Source of the DNA: DASUXY01 sp036377675
GTDB lineage: Bacteria > Bacillota > Bacilli > Bacillales > Amphibacillaceae
Assembly: GCA_036377675.1 (NCBI GenBank)
Contig: DASUXY010000038.1
Location: forward strand, 1-37,462
Direction of reading: 5' to 3'
DNA length: 37,462 nucleotides
Part shown: in pieces, positions 24,505 through 33,152 of the stretch
Layout of the letters: each line of letters opens with the position of its first letter
Numbering within the stretch: position 1 is the stretch's first letter
Notes under the pieces: model-generated
Databases searched by the model: none
Seen by the model: the letters and a program-made list of their open reading frames with translations, nothing else
What the model was told of the DNA's origin: nothing
Program-made: the position numbers and the translations under genes

Positions 24505-26331
24505 TTATCCGACAATTTCTCGTAATTGTTCGCTATACAATGTATAGTAGTGACCGCGAAGCGAAAACAATTGCTCATGATTTCCGCGTTCAATAATTGT
24601 ACCATTTTTGAGGACGATGATTTGGTCGGCCTCTTGAATCGTAGTTAACCGGTGGGCAATCATAAAACTCGTGCGCCCTTTCATGAGTTCTTTCAATGCT
24701 TCTTGTATTTTTAATTCGGTAACGGTATCAATATTGCTCGTTGCTTCATCTAATATAAGGATAGCTGGTTCAGCAATAAAGGCTCTAGCAATCGCTAACA
24801 ATTGCTTTTGTCCTTGACTAATGCCACTACCATGTTGATCAAGAATCGTATCATATCCGTCTGGAAGTTGGATAATAAACTCATGAGCATTTGCTTTCAT
24901 AGCAGCTTTCTCAACCTCTTCATCCGTTGCCTCTAGACGACCGTAGCGAATATTTTCTCGAATCGTCCCGTGAAAGAGAAAAGAATCTTGAAGAACAAAT
25001 GCCATATGTGAACGGAGGCTCGAACGTTTAATGTTTTTTATATCATATCCATCTAATGATATTTTCCCCGTATCATAATTATAAAAACGTGAAATTAAAT
25101 TAATGATTGTTGTTTTTCCAGCTCCTGTATGTCCAATGAAGGCGACGGACTCACCAGGTTTTGCTTCAAAACTTATATTTTTTAAAATGGGCGTATGATC
25201 ATAGCCAAAAGAGACTTGGTCGAAGACGATATGCCCCGTTGTTATCGGTAACTCTTTTGCGTTTTTTTCATCTGTTTCTTCGCGCTCTTCATCCATCACT
25301 GCAAAGACACGTTCCGCTCCAGCAACGGCTGACAAGAGAATGTTAAATTGGTTAGACAGCTCATTTAGAGGGCGGGTAAACTGTCGAGCATATTCGGTAA
25401 AAATGACGATAACTCCGACGGTAACATTTCCCATTCCTTTAATGGCAAGTAGTCCCCCTACGAGTGCAATCATTCCGAAACTGATGTAGTTTAACATATT
25501 CATCACTTTCGGAATGAATCCAGAAATGGTTAAAGCCCAAAATCCGGTTTGATACAATTTGTCGTTTTTTTCATTAAACTCACACGTCACCCGTTCTTCT
25601 TGGGAGAAAGTTTTAATGATGTGTTGTCCGGAAACTGTTTCTTCGACGTAGCCGTTTAGCTCTCCTAAGTGGCTTTGTTGTCGTTTATATAGTGGACCTG
25701 TTCGTTTCGTAATCCAACGCATACTTATCACTAAGATTGGAATGATCGTCATCGTAACGAAGGTGAGGAGCGGACTGAGCAACATCATGACACCGAATGT
25801 ACCGAATAACGTTAAAATACTGGCGAATATTTGGATGACCGATTGATTCAATGTGTTATTAATGTTATCGATATCGTTCGTAATCCGACTCATTAAATCG
25901 CCGTCTTGTCTTTTGTCAAAGTAGGAGATTGGAAGTCGGTGAAATTGGTGGAAAAGATCAGCCCGTAAATGATAAACGGTCTGTTGGGCAATACCGACCA
26001 TCCAATAGTTTTGTAAAAATATAGAGAGCGAATGCATGAAAAAGATAAAGACGAGCCAAATGAGCAAGATTCCTAAACCCGTACTTTTTTTTGTTACGAT
26101 AAAATCATCAATTGCTACTCCAATCATGTATGGACCGAGTAAGCTAAGGGCTGAGCTGACAACAACCATCAAAATGACGAGCGTCAACTTAAATCTTTCT
26201 TTCGCTAAGTAAGACCAAATCCGTTTGAGTGTACCGAGTGTATTCTTTGCTCGTTTCCTTTGCTGCTTAGAAACGTGTGAGATAGGTACTTTTTTATGTT
26301 GAAAAGGACGTTTTAGTTGTTTAATGAGCAT
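24505..26331 (-). CDS. ABC exporter subunit with the intact catalytic Walker B (YfiC-like)
   Basis: The 608-residue half-transporter has six membrane helices (about 45-335) and one ATPase domain. Walker A is GHTGAGKT (400-407), Walker B ends Asp528-Glu529, and the H-loop His is 560. The signature reads ISQGQ (504-508) instead of LSGGQ. It pairs with the upstream subunit to form a heterodimeric exporter like YfiB/YfiC or BmrC/BmrD; lipid or drug export is likely, but the substrate is unknown. I chose the ATG at 26331 after GGAG; it overlaps the upstream gene by 11 bases. Confidence 0.9.
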   Translation of the reverse strand: MLIKQLKRPFQHKKVPISHVSKQQRKRAKNTLGTLKRIWSYLAKERFKLTLVILMVVVSSALSLLGPYMIGVAIDDFIVTKKSTGLGILLIWLVFIFFMHSLSIFLQNYWMVGIAQQTVYHLRADLFHQFHRLPISYFDKRQDGDLMSRITNDIDNINNTLNQSVIQIFASILTLFGTFGVMMLLSPLLTFVTMTIIPILVISMRWITKRTGPLYKRQQSHLGELNGYVEETVSGQHIIKTFSQEERVTCEFNEKNDKLYQTGFWALTISGFIPKVMNMLNYISFGMIALVGGLLAIKGMGNVTVGVIVIFTEYARQFTRPLNELSNQFNILLSAVAGAERVFAVMDEEREETDEKNAKELPITTGHIVFDQVSFGYDHTPILKNISFEAKPGESVAFIGHTGAGKTTIINLISRFYNYDTGKISLDGYDIKNIKRSSLRSHMAFVLQDSFLFHGTIRENIRYGRLEATDEEVEKAAMKANAHEFIIQLPDGYDTILDQHGSGISQGQKQLLAIARAFIAEPAILILDEATSNIDTVTELKIQEALKELMKGRTSFMIAHRLTTIQEADQIIVLKNGTIIERGNHEQLFSLRGHYYTLYSEQLREIVG

Positions 26332-28051
26332 GTAAATTCTCCTTTCCAAACTGAGAAGCAACAATTTGCTGATATAAGTTTGACGATTGTAATAGTTCTT
26401 CGTGTGAATCTAAGGCAAGAACTTTTCCATCATCGAGCAATAAAATCTTATCCGCTCGAATAGCTGTGGAAATTTTTTGAGTGATGATGAGCATGGTACA
26501 GTCATAGGTTTCAATCGCTTGTAGCAATCGCGACTCGGTTGCCACGTCCAGCGCGCTCGTACTATCATCCAACATTAATATTTTCGGTTGTCGAATAAGT
26601 GCGCGGGCAATGGAAATCCGTTGTTTCTGTCCGCCTGATAAATTAACTCCTTTTTGGCCGACTTTCGTTTCATACTGATCGGGGAGATTCATGATTGTTT
26701 CATGGATTTGGGCATTGCGAGTGGCTTGAATCACTTCGTCTATCGTTGCCTTCGTTTTCCCCCAAGCAATATTTTCGGTAATCGTCCCTGTAAATAATAA
26801 AGAGCTTTGTGGGACGTAACCGATATTTTTTCGTAAATGGTCGAGAGAATAAGAAGTAAGTGGCTCTTGATCAATGAATATGTCTCCACTTGACACATCA
26901 TACAAGCGAGGAATTAATTGGAATAAAGATGTTTTGCCTGACCCTGTTGCACCGATGATTGCTAGTTTCTCTCCCCGCTCAATCGTAAAGGATACATCAT
27001 GAAGGACCGGCTGTTTTGCCGAAGGATATGTAAATGAGACGTGATGAAAGGAAATCGTTCCATCGCTAATGGTTGGGCTGTTTTTTACGTCTTCTTCGTC
27101 TCGTTCATAAACATCAACTGCAAAAATTTGTTGAATGCGCTCTGCGGATGCTTTCGCTCTTGAATAGGCGAGGATAATAAATGTAAACATTGAGATTGCC
27201 ATTGACACGCGTAACGCATAATTCACGATGGCAACGACTTCCCCAACTGAAGTCGTTCCCGCTAAAGACTGCGTATGACCGAACCAAATGATGAAGACGA
27301 GACTTAAATTCATGACAAACAACAAAATCGGCATCGAAGCCTCGATGAAACGAAATGTTGATTGTGTCATGTCGGCGAGTTGTTTGTTCGCCTTCATGAA
27401 ACGTTTTTCTTCATGATTACTCCGCAAAAATGCTTTAATTAAACGTATACCAGCTAGGTTTTCTTGCATCGTTCGATTGACACGGTCTACATATCGTTGA
27501 ACTTGATTAAACATCGCCGTACCTTTTTTTAATACCCATAGAACAAAGCTCGTTAATAAAGGGACAGTAATTAGAAAAATGAGTGCCAGTTTAGCATTGA
27601 CAATAAACGCCATAATCACACCACCGATTACGAGCAAAGGGGCTCTTGTCATAATGCGTAAAGCCATAAAAATAGTATGCTGGATTTGTCGTACATCATT
27701 TGTGAAACGTGTTACAAGACCTGATGTCGGATATTTATTAAGATTGGCAAAGGAAAATCGTTGAATGTGTTGAAACATCTTTCCACGAATGTCTGTAGCA
27801 AAGCCCCAACTTGTATGCGAAGCGTAAAAAGAGTTAGCAATTCCTGCTCCAAAAGAAAAAAGAGCGAGCGTGATCATTATACTTCCCCACATTACAATCG
27901 TCTGCACATCTTTATGCAGAACACCATCATTGATCATTTTTCCTAAGAAAAAGGGAAGTAACAGTTCAATGGTAAGTTCAAACAACATGAGACTATAAGC
28001 TACAATAATATGGGGTTTATACGGTTTTAAAAAAGATAAAATCGTTTTCAC
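26321..28051 (-). CDS. ABC exporter subunit with a degenerate ATP site (YfiB-like)
   Basis: The 576-residue half-transporter has six membrane helices (about 15-300) and one ATPase domain. Walker A is GATGSGKT (367-374) and the signature is a canonical LSGGQ (471-475). The catalytic Glu after Walker B is Asp496, and the H-loop His is Gln525. Together with the partner's odd signature this makes one weak and one normal ATP site, the established pattern of asymmetric bacterial exporters. It starts with GTG at 28049-28051, seven bases after GGAGG, and is translationally coupled to the partner. A palindrome-covered promoter lies about 100 bp upstream. Confidence 0.9.
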   Translation of the reverse strand: MKTILSFLKPYKPHIIVAYSLMLFELTIELLLPFFLGKMINDGVLHKDVQTIVMWGSIMITLALFSFGAGIANSFYASHTSWGFATDIRGKMFQHIQRFSFANLNKYPTSGLVTRFTNDVRQIQHTIFMALRIMTRAPLLVIGGVIMAFIVNAKLALIFLITVPLLTSFVLWVLKKGTAMFNQVQRYVDRVNRTMQENLAGIRLIKAFLRSNHEEKRFMKANKQLADMTQSTFRFIEASMPILLFVMNLSLVFIIWFGHTQSLAGTTSVGEVVAIVNYALRVSMAISMFTFIILAYSRAKASAERIQQIFAVDVYERDEEDVKNSPTISDGTISFHHVSFTYPSAKQPVLHDVSFTIERGEKLAIIGATGSGKTSLFQLIPRLYDVSSGDIFIDQEPLTSYSLDHLRKNIGYVPQSSLLFTGTITENIAWGKTKATIDEVIQATRNAQIHETIMNLPDQYETKVGQKGVNLSGGQKQRISIARALIRQPKILMLDDSTSALDVATESRLLQAIETYDCTMLIITQKISTAIRADKILLLDDGKVLALDSHEELLQSSNLYQQIVASQFGKENLHAH

Positions 28052-28149
28052 AAGGCGACCTCCGTTTAAGTTTTATGTAATTATGGCAACGGCTAAACAC
28101 AATTGATTTTAATGCCTTTCGTTTTCAACAATCGAGACAAAGACAATTT

Positions 28150-28185
28150 TATACTATTATAATAGTATATAGGTGGAATATCCAA
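28150..28185 (-). promoter_or_regulatory. promoter and 20-bp palindromic operator of the ABC exporter operon
   Basis: On the minus strand TTGGAT (28180-28185), an 18-bp spacer and TATAAT (28156-28161) form a promoter. The -10 lies in the middle of a perfect 20-bp palindrome (TATACTATTATAATAGTATA, 28150-28169). This is the size and place of a repressor operator (TetR, MarR or GntR type). No regulator gene adjoins it. The rest of 28052-28370 shows no gene. Confidence 0.6.
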
Positions 28186-28370
28186 ACATGATCTTCGGGA
28201 GGAAAAATCATTGTGTAGCTCGTATTCATAAAGTAATCTATCAATAAGGGATGCAGGAAAGTACCACGATAACATAAACATTCTCGATATTGACCTTATA
28301 TTCCTTCGTTTCGCTACATGATGAAAAGTGGCTGGAGAAGTAAGTGAATGCAAAATGCAGAAATGACAAA

Positions 28371-28491
28371 GAGACTGGACTCTTTTAAAATGAATAAACC
28401 GCATGAAATCTAATTTAAAAACTTTGATTTCATGCGGTTCTATTTTTATGATAATTTAAAATTAACTAATTTTTAACTTCGTCCCAGTCTC
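28371..28491 (-). repeat. long hairpin repeat, copy B
   Basis: Read on the minus strand this closely matches copy A (6420-6550) along nearly its whole length. It begins GAGACTGGGAC and ends CCAGTCTC, with an internal deletion of about six bases near the right end. The inner hairpin (CCGCATGAAAT with ATTTCATGCGG) is perfect here. It starts 45 bp after the stop of the dehydrogenase gene and lies in that gene's orientation. Confidence 0.85.
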
Positions 28492-28536
28492 TTATTAACT
28501 AGTGAATCATAACATCATCGAGCGAAGCCGAACTAT

Positions 28537-29265
28537 TTATGGGTTCGTTGTCCATAGCCCAGCGGATTTGACAAAGACACGTTTGTTTAATTTCAAATGA
28601 GCGATCATTAGTTCAGCTAAGTCTTCAGGCTGTAAAAAGTCCTCTTCGTCACCTTTAACTAATCCTTGATCAATCGCTAAATCGGTGACAATCGTACTCG
28701 GGGTTAATGCTGTTACCCGGATGTTATGTTTGCGTGCTTCCATCGCCAGGGATTCTGTTAAGCCAAGAACGCCTGCTTTTGATGCACTATACGCACTTGT
28801 TACAGGGCCACCTTTTTGTCCGGCTGTTGATGAAATATTAACAATGTCACCGCTTTTTTGTTCCATCATTGGCGGGAGAACAGCCCGTGTGACGTAATAC
28901 ATTCCTAACAAGTTTACTTGAATAATCTTTTCCCATTCAGATACGTCTAGTTCTAAAAACTTTCCAAATTTAGCAATTCCCGCATTATTAATTAAAATGT
29001 CAATACGACCTAAATCATTTCTTAGTTGATCGATCGCTTCGTTTACTTGTTCATTTACAGATACATCAGCTGTAGCAATGTACACTTTATTGATCGGATT
29101 GATTTCATTTTTGATGTCATCAGCTACTTGTTGTAAATCTTTTTCTGTACGAGCGAGTAAGCCTAAATGAACGCCTTCTTTTGCCAAAGCAAAGGCAGTC
29201 GCGCGACCTACGCCTTTACTGGCACCTGTAATAATCGCCGTTTTACCTTTTAGTGGTGTTGACAT
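28537..29265 (-). CDS. short-chain dehydrogenase/reductase, YoxD-like
   Basis: The 242-residue protein is a classical SDR. It has the TGASKGVGRA dinucleotide-binding motif (about 14-23), NNAG (about 93-96), a catalytic Ser in ISSTAGQ, and YSASK with the catalytic Tyr and Lys. It most resembles the B. subtilis YoxD/3-ketoacyl-ACP reductase-like group, including the end FVKSAGLWTTNP. The substrate is unknown. I chose the ATG at 29265, six bases after AAGGAGTG; the longer open frame extends through the promoter. The basic residue in the ART segment suggests NADP use. Confidence 0.9.
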   Translation of the reverse strand: MSTPLKGKTAIITGASKGVGRATAFALAKEGVHLGLLARTEKDLQQVADDIKNEINPINKVYIATADVSVNEQVNEAIDQLRNDLGRIDILINNAGIAKFGKFLELDVSEWEKIIQVNLLGMYYVTRAVLPPMMEQKSGDIVNISSTAGQKGGPVTSAYSASKAGVLGLTESLAMEARKHNIRVTALTPSTIVTDLAIDQGLVKGDEEDFLQPEDLAELMIAHLKLNKRVFVKSAGLWTTNP

Positions 29266-29316
29266 ATGAAACACTCCTTTATTTCTAATCTTTCCATTAA
29301 AAGAGGGACTCACCCT

Positions 29317-29345
29317 ATTATACATACTCTCGTGATTACTGAAAA
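29317..29345 (-). promoter_or_regulatory. promoter of the YoxD-like gene
   Basis: On the minus strand TTTTCA (29340-29345), a 17-bp spacer and a perfect TATAAT (29317-29322) lie 50 bp before the start codon. The gene-free stretch 29266-29660 holds this promoter and the phoX-side promoter region; nothing else is seen. Confidence 0.55.
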
Positions 29346-29562
29346 GAAAAGAGGGTACAGAGTGAGATCGAAAACGACGGGTCCGTGAGGTGGCTGATTC
29401 AATTAACATAGCGTATTTCTTTGAGAATGGATAAGATTTAAATAGAATGACCAACCAAAATTTTGATCGTAAAAATGGGCTTCACATAAGGCAATGTTAT
29501 CGATAAATGAAAAGAGAGGTCGAATCTTCGTAAAGATAGTAAATAAAATCCCTTTTTAAAAA

Positions 29563-29612
29563 TTTACATTATTTATACGGAAATAAAATACTGTATTAAC
29601 AATGTAGTTATA
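29563..29612 (+). promoter_or_regulatory. candidate PhoP box upstream of the PhoX gene
   Basis: Two perfect TTWACA hexamers (TTTACA at 29563-29568 and TTAACA at 29596-29601) are exactly 33 bp apart, that is three 11-bp steps. Weaker hexamers lie at two of the steps around them (29574, 29607). Direct TTHACA repeats every 11 bp are the PhoP binding pattern in Bacillus. The region is A/T-rich, so chance is possible. Confidence 0.35.
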
Positions 29613-29660
29613 TGATTAAGTTGTAATAAAATATATTGAGGTTGAAGGAGACGGGATGAA

Positions 29661-31427
29661 ATGAAGAAGAGGAAGATATTTGTTCCATTATTAAGTGCGG
29701 CTATATTATATTCATCTGCTACACTAGCTACGAATGTGCTCGCTAAACCACCTAAGCCTGAATCACCAGTAAAATCTGTAGAATTTGTTGGAATGGCTGT
29801 TCCGAGTACGGAAGAGGAACGTTCAAAAATGTATGGCGATGCTTCAATGGTAGTAACATTTAATGATGGATCCGAAAAAACAGTACCCTTGGAATATAAA
29901 TCTTTAGCTCGTCCTGGTGAGGTTATAAATGGGAAAGTAGTCGGTGCATCTTATGATGTGAACGGCGATGTAATTAAAGATAAAAATGGAAACCCCATTT
30001 TCTCCACTTCACCTGACATGAATACATTGCTTAGTGTGAACGGAAAGAGTGGCAAATTATATTTAGTTAATCATTTTGAAGGTATGCCAAAAAATGAAAT
30101 TGGTAACATGCCGAAAGCGATGTATGTAAATACTGTGGAACAAGATAAGAAAACAGGTGAATTAAAAATAACAGATATCGAGCCTATTGATTTTTCAGCA
30201 GATGGTGGTATTTGGACACCGTGCGCGGGGGTGTTATCACCTTGGAATACACACTTAGGAAGTGAAGAATATGAACCGGATGCACGGGCTCATGAAAAAA
30301 ATCCAGAGGAATCTCCGGTTACACAATTTTCCCGAAATTATTATCAAGACCTTTCAGTAATTGGAAATCCGTATCTATATGGGTATACAACTGAAGTAAC
30401 TGTTCATCCGAATGGTAAAGCGAAAGCTGTCAAACATTATAGTATGGGACGTCTATCATTCGAAAATGTAACCGTTGCTCCTGATAACCGCACAGTATAT
30501 TACGGAGATGACGGTGGCTATACGATGTCCTTTATGTATATAGCGGATCAAGCCAATGATTTAACTGCAGGTACGTTATATGCGGCAAAATGGAACCAAA
30601 CGAGTGATAAACATGGTGGGTCAGCCGATATGGAATGGATTAAATTAGGACGTGCTACAGACGAAGAAATAAAAGAATTAGCCCAAACCTTAACGTTCAG
30701 TGACATTTTTGAAACGACAAACGATGCCGAATATGGTGAAGAAAATGGGTTTACAAGAATAAAAACAGCCAAAAAAGATGAATGGTTAAAAGTAAAACCT
30801 GGTATGGAAAAAGCAGCAGCATTCTTAGAATCACGCAGATATGGTGCGATTCTAGGGGCTACATCAGAATTTAATAAAATGGAAACTGTCACATTCAACA
30901 AAGCAGATCATAAGGTCTATATGGCGATGTCAAATATTAGTGGTGGCATGTTAAAAAATCCAAACGATCCTGTAGATGATATTCAGTTACCTAAACTACG
31001 CGCTGGTGCTATTTATGAAATGAACTTGGCAAAAGGACAAAGTGATCGTGATGGTCACCCGATAGATAGTAATTATGTAGCAACAGATATGTCTGCTATG
31101 TTGCTTGGTGAAGATCTTGCTATTCCAGATAAGGATGGAAACACGGCTCATCTTGACAAAATTGCGAATCCAGACAATATCGTTTTCTCTGAAAAATTAA
31201 GAACATTATTTATCGCTGAAGATACAAATATGCATAACAATAACGTTGGATGGGCTTATCATGTGGATACAAAGAAACTAAGCCGTATTATTTCTGCACC
31301 TGATGGAGGTGAAGTAACTGGTCTCCAAGCGATTGATGATTTAAATGGCCATTCCTATCTAATGGTTGGCTCGCAAAATCCAGGTAACATCGGTTATATA
31401 GATTTGTCTTCTCTAAACAAAAAGTAA
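29661..31427 (+). CDS. phoX: secreted PhoX-family (DUF839) phosphatase
   Basis: The 588-residue protein has a Sec-type signal peptide (basic start, hydrophobic 7-22, likely cleavage after NVLA at residue 28). The PhoX beta-propeller fold follows. The metal-site Cys is Cys188 in TPCAG, followed by SPWNTHLGSEE; a likely Glu ligand is Glu268 in GRLSFENV; and ISGG, NPDNI and EDTNMHNNN blocks lie later. PhoX enzymes are calcium- and iron-dependent alkaline phosphatases that release phosphate outside the cell. The well-studied ones use the Tat pathway; this one lacks the twin-arginine motif. It is the only Cys in the protein. GGAG precedes the ATG, and a terminator follows. Confidence 0.83.
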   Translation: MKKRKIFVPLLSAAILYSSATLATNVLAKPPKPESPVKSVEFVGMAVPSTEEERSKMYGDASMVVTFNDGSEKTVPLEYKSLARPGEVINGKVVGASYDVNGDVIKDKNGNPIFSTSPDMNTLLSVNGKSGKLYLVNHFEGMPKNEIGNMPKAMYVNTVEQDKKTGELKITDIEPIDFSADGGIWTPCAGVLSPWNTHLGSEEYEPDARAHEKNPEESPVTQFSRNYYQDLSVIGNPYLYGYTTEVTVHPNGKAKAVKHYSMGRLSFENVTVAPDNRTVYYGDDGGYTMSFMYIADQANDLTAGTLYAAKWNQTSDKHGGSADMEWIKLGRATDEEIKELAQTLTFSDIFETTNDAEYGEENGFTRIKTAKKDEWLKVKPGMEKAAAFLESRRYGAILGATSEFNKMETVTFNKADHKVYMAMSNISGGMLKNPNDPVDDIQLPKLRAGAIYEMNLAKGQSDRDGHPIDSNYVATDMSAMLLGEDLAIPDKDGNTAHLDKIANPDNIVFSEKLRTLFIAEDTNMHNNNVGWAYHVDTKKLSRIISAPDGGEVTGLQAIDDLNGHSYLMVGSQNPGNIGYIDLSSLNKK

Positions 31428-31439
31428 ACAATAATTGAT

Positions 31440-31472
31440 AAGACCGTTGGGATTTAATTAACGGTCTTTTTT
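31440..31472 (+). terminator. intrinsic terminator after phoX
   Basis: AAGACCGTT (31440-31448) pairs perfectly with AACGGTCTT (31460-31468) and is followed by TTTT. Confidence 0.9.
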
Positions 31473-31764
31473 GTCTCATGAAGCCATGTAGGCACACGAA
31501 ACATTTCTCTAGAGACAAAACAGTAGATTGCAAGCTTGCACAGACTTCATTTTTAATGATTAATTTTGGAAAAAAGTATTCTGATCTTGAACATAGAGCT
31601 GAGCATGATGAATGATCCAATCTAGTAGGGATACAGAAAGTTCGTGTTCCTAAGGACGGAAATTTGCAGGGAAACTTCTTTCAAATGATCACGGCTGCCC
31701 TCACATTTGTTTTCTTAAGTGGGCTACCGTATTTGCAAATAAAAACTGAAGCACTAGACATAGA

Positions 31765-31801
31765 GAAAAAGCCAGAGCCGGCAATATTGGTTCTGACTTT
31801 T
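31765..31801 (-). terminator. intrinsic terminator downstream of the SDR gene
   Basis: On the minus strand a stem of about 13 pairs (31788-31801 with 31765-31778, one mismatch and one wobble) ends in CTTTTTCTC. It can close the dehydrogenase transcript. The stretch 31428-31871 contains this and the phoX terminator, and no gene that I can support. Confidence 0.7.
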
Positions 31802-31871
31802 TTCAATCTTGAAGTAAAATAATAGCGTTCGATATTTTCACAAGCAGATCCTACTTTTAGATTCAAACGTC

Positions 31872-32624
31872 TTATAGCATAACATCTCCTACATTTGGGC
31901 TTAACGTTTGTCCGGTATAGGCATTGCCATCCGGATCGGAAGCAAGTAACACTACAGTCGGAATAATTTCGTCCACCTGTCCAAAGCGTTGTAATGGAAG
32001 TTCTGCTAACTTTTCTTTTCTCCAATCAGCGTCAAAGTCAGCTAGCATAGGTGTTTCTGTTGGACCTGGTGCTACACAATTAGCCGTAATGCTATGTGCG
32101 CCTAATTCTAATGCAATTGATTTGGTAAACCCGATGACTCCTGCTTTGGATGCTGAGTAATGACTGACTTCTACACCACCCTTTTGCCCTAAATTAGATG
32201 AGAAGTTTATAATTCTTCCCGTTTTTTGGGAAATCATATGCGGTACAGCATACTTCGTTGTTAAAAAGACACTTTTTAAATTTACATCCATCATTGTATC
32301 CCATGCTTCCTCATCTAAATCCTGTACAGGACCCTGACCGCTTATTCCAGCAACATTTGCCAAAATATCAATTCGATCAAATGTATGAACGGTCTGGTCA
32401 ACTAATGATTTTGCAGTATCGCTTTTTGATAAATCTCCCTCCATTGCTATGGCTTGAACGCCATAACTCTCTAGTTCTTTTAAAAGTTCGTCTATTTCTT
32501 TTTGTTCTATTCCAAAATAATTTAAGGAAAGATGAGCGCCTTCCTTTGCAAAGGCAAGTGCAACCGACTTTCCTATTCCTTGACCTGCTCCGGTTACAAT
32601 CGCAACTTTATTTTTTAATTTCAT
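31872..32624 (-). CDS. short-chain dehydrogenase/reductase, FabG-like
   Basis: The 250-residue protein is a classical SDR with TGAGQGIGKS (about 11-20), NVAG (about 90-93), Ser in NFSSNLGQKGG, and YSASK (catalytic Tyr and Lys). The end is the usual TGQTLSPNVGDVML type. It could reduce a keto sugar, keto acid or acyl substrate; this is not decided by sequence. GGAGGG lies six bases before the ATG. It is not closely related to the other SDR at 28537. It lies alone, converging with phoX. Confidence 0.88.
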   Translation of the reverse strand: MKLKNKVAIVTGAGQGIGKSVALAFAKEGAHLSLNYFGIEQKEIDELLKELESYGVQAIAMEGDLSKSDTAKSLVDQTVHTFDRIDILANVAGISGQGPVQDLDEEAWDTMMDVNLKSVFLTTKYAVPHMISQKTGRIINFSSNLGQKGGVEVSHYSASKAGVIGFTKSIALELGAHSITANCVAPGPTETPMLADFDADWRKEKLAELPLQRFGQVDEIIPTVVLLASDPDGNAYTGQTLSPNVGDVML

Positions 32625-32725
32625 CTGAATCCCTCCACTTTTATTTTTCCCTAAATCCGTCTTCTTAAACTTTACAACTTTTTCATTGGATAGAAGGGAG
32701 GGAACAGAGTCTTCTCAGAAGATGA

Positions 32726-33050
32726 TTACAAACGTTATACTTTTTACTTGAAGGAGAGATAAGAGGTGAATACCAAAATGATATCTCTAAATTATCAAAA
32801 GTAACGGAAAATAAAGAAAAAGAGTTTTGGGATCTTATGATAAGAAAGTATATAAGGAAATATATATCAAGAATCCATGGTGGAGATGAAACGCTACAAA
32901 GGAAAGCAAATGCAGAAGCATTTAAATAGATTCGATTATCAATTTTTTGATGCTATAAGAGATGTTGAAACTCAACTAATTACAGGAAGAAGTTAACTAT
33001 GAACGTTTTAATGCTATTAGAAGAATAAAACTCAACTAGTACAGTAGATA
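32726..33050 (+). pseudogene. decayed coding remnant, family unknown
   Basis: An open frame without a start codon runs from 32726 to a TAG at 32927-32929 and reads like coding sequence (EFWDLMIRKYIRKYISRIHG, then GGDETLQRKANAEAF). It continues in another frame as RFDYQFFDAIRDVETQLITG up to about 32996, then in a third as NYERFNAIRRIKLN. The last two segments share an imperfect direct repeat (ATGCTATWAGA with AAACTCAACTA). This pattern fits a gene broken by frameshifts. I do not recognise the family. The rest of 32625-33152 holds repeat copy C. Confidence 0.35.
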
Positions 33051-33066
33051 ATGGAAACCAACCAAA

Positions 33067-33139
33067 AAATGGTTCCAATCATCAAAAATCAATTGGAACC
33101 ATTTAAGATTATTTTTGGCTATAGTTATGTCCTAGCCTC
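33067..33139 (-). repeat. diverged hairpin repeat, copy C
   Basis: On the minus strand it starts GAGGCTAGGACATAA (33125-33139), nearly the same as the left end of copy A. Its interior differs: a perfect 13-bp hairpin (33067-33079 with 33092-33104) of unrelated sequence. It has no clear right end. It lies 13 bp after the stop of the OsmC-like gene, in that gene's orientation, and could end its transcript. Confidence 0.5.
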
Positions 33140-33152
33140 TTCCTTCACATAT

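Noticed and set aside
28093..28404. A 103-codon minus-strand open frame upstream of the ABC exporter genes
   Set aside because: It begins inside repeat copy B, has no ribosome site, runs across the palindromic promoter and has a composition unlike the neighbouring proteins.
31288..32025. Minus-strand open frames between phoX and the FabG-like gene
   Set aside because: They overlap real genes or terminators in another frame, lack ribosome sites and have Cys/Arg-rich chance-like composition.
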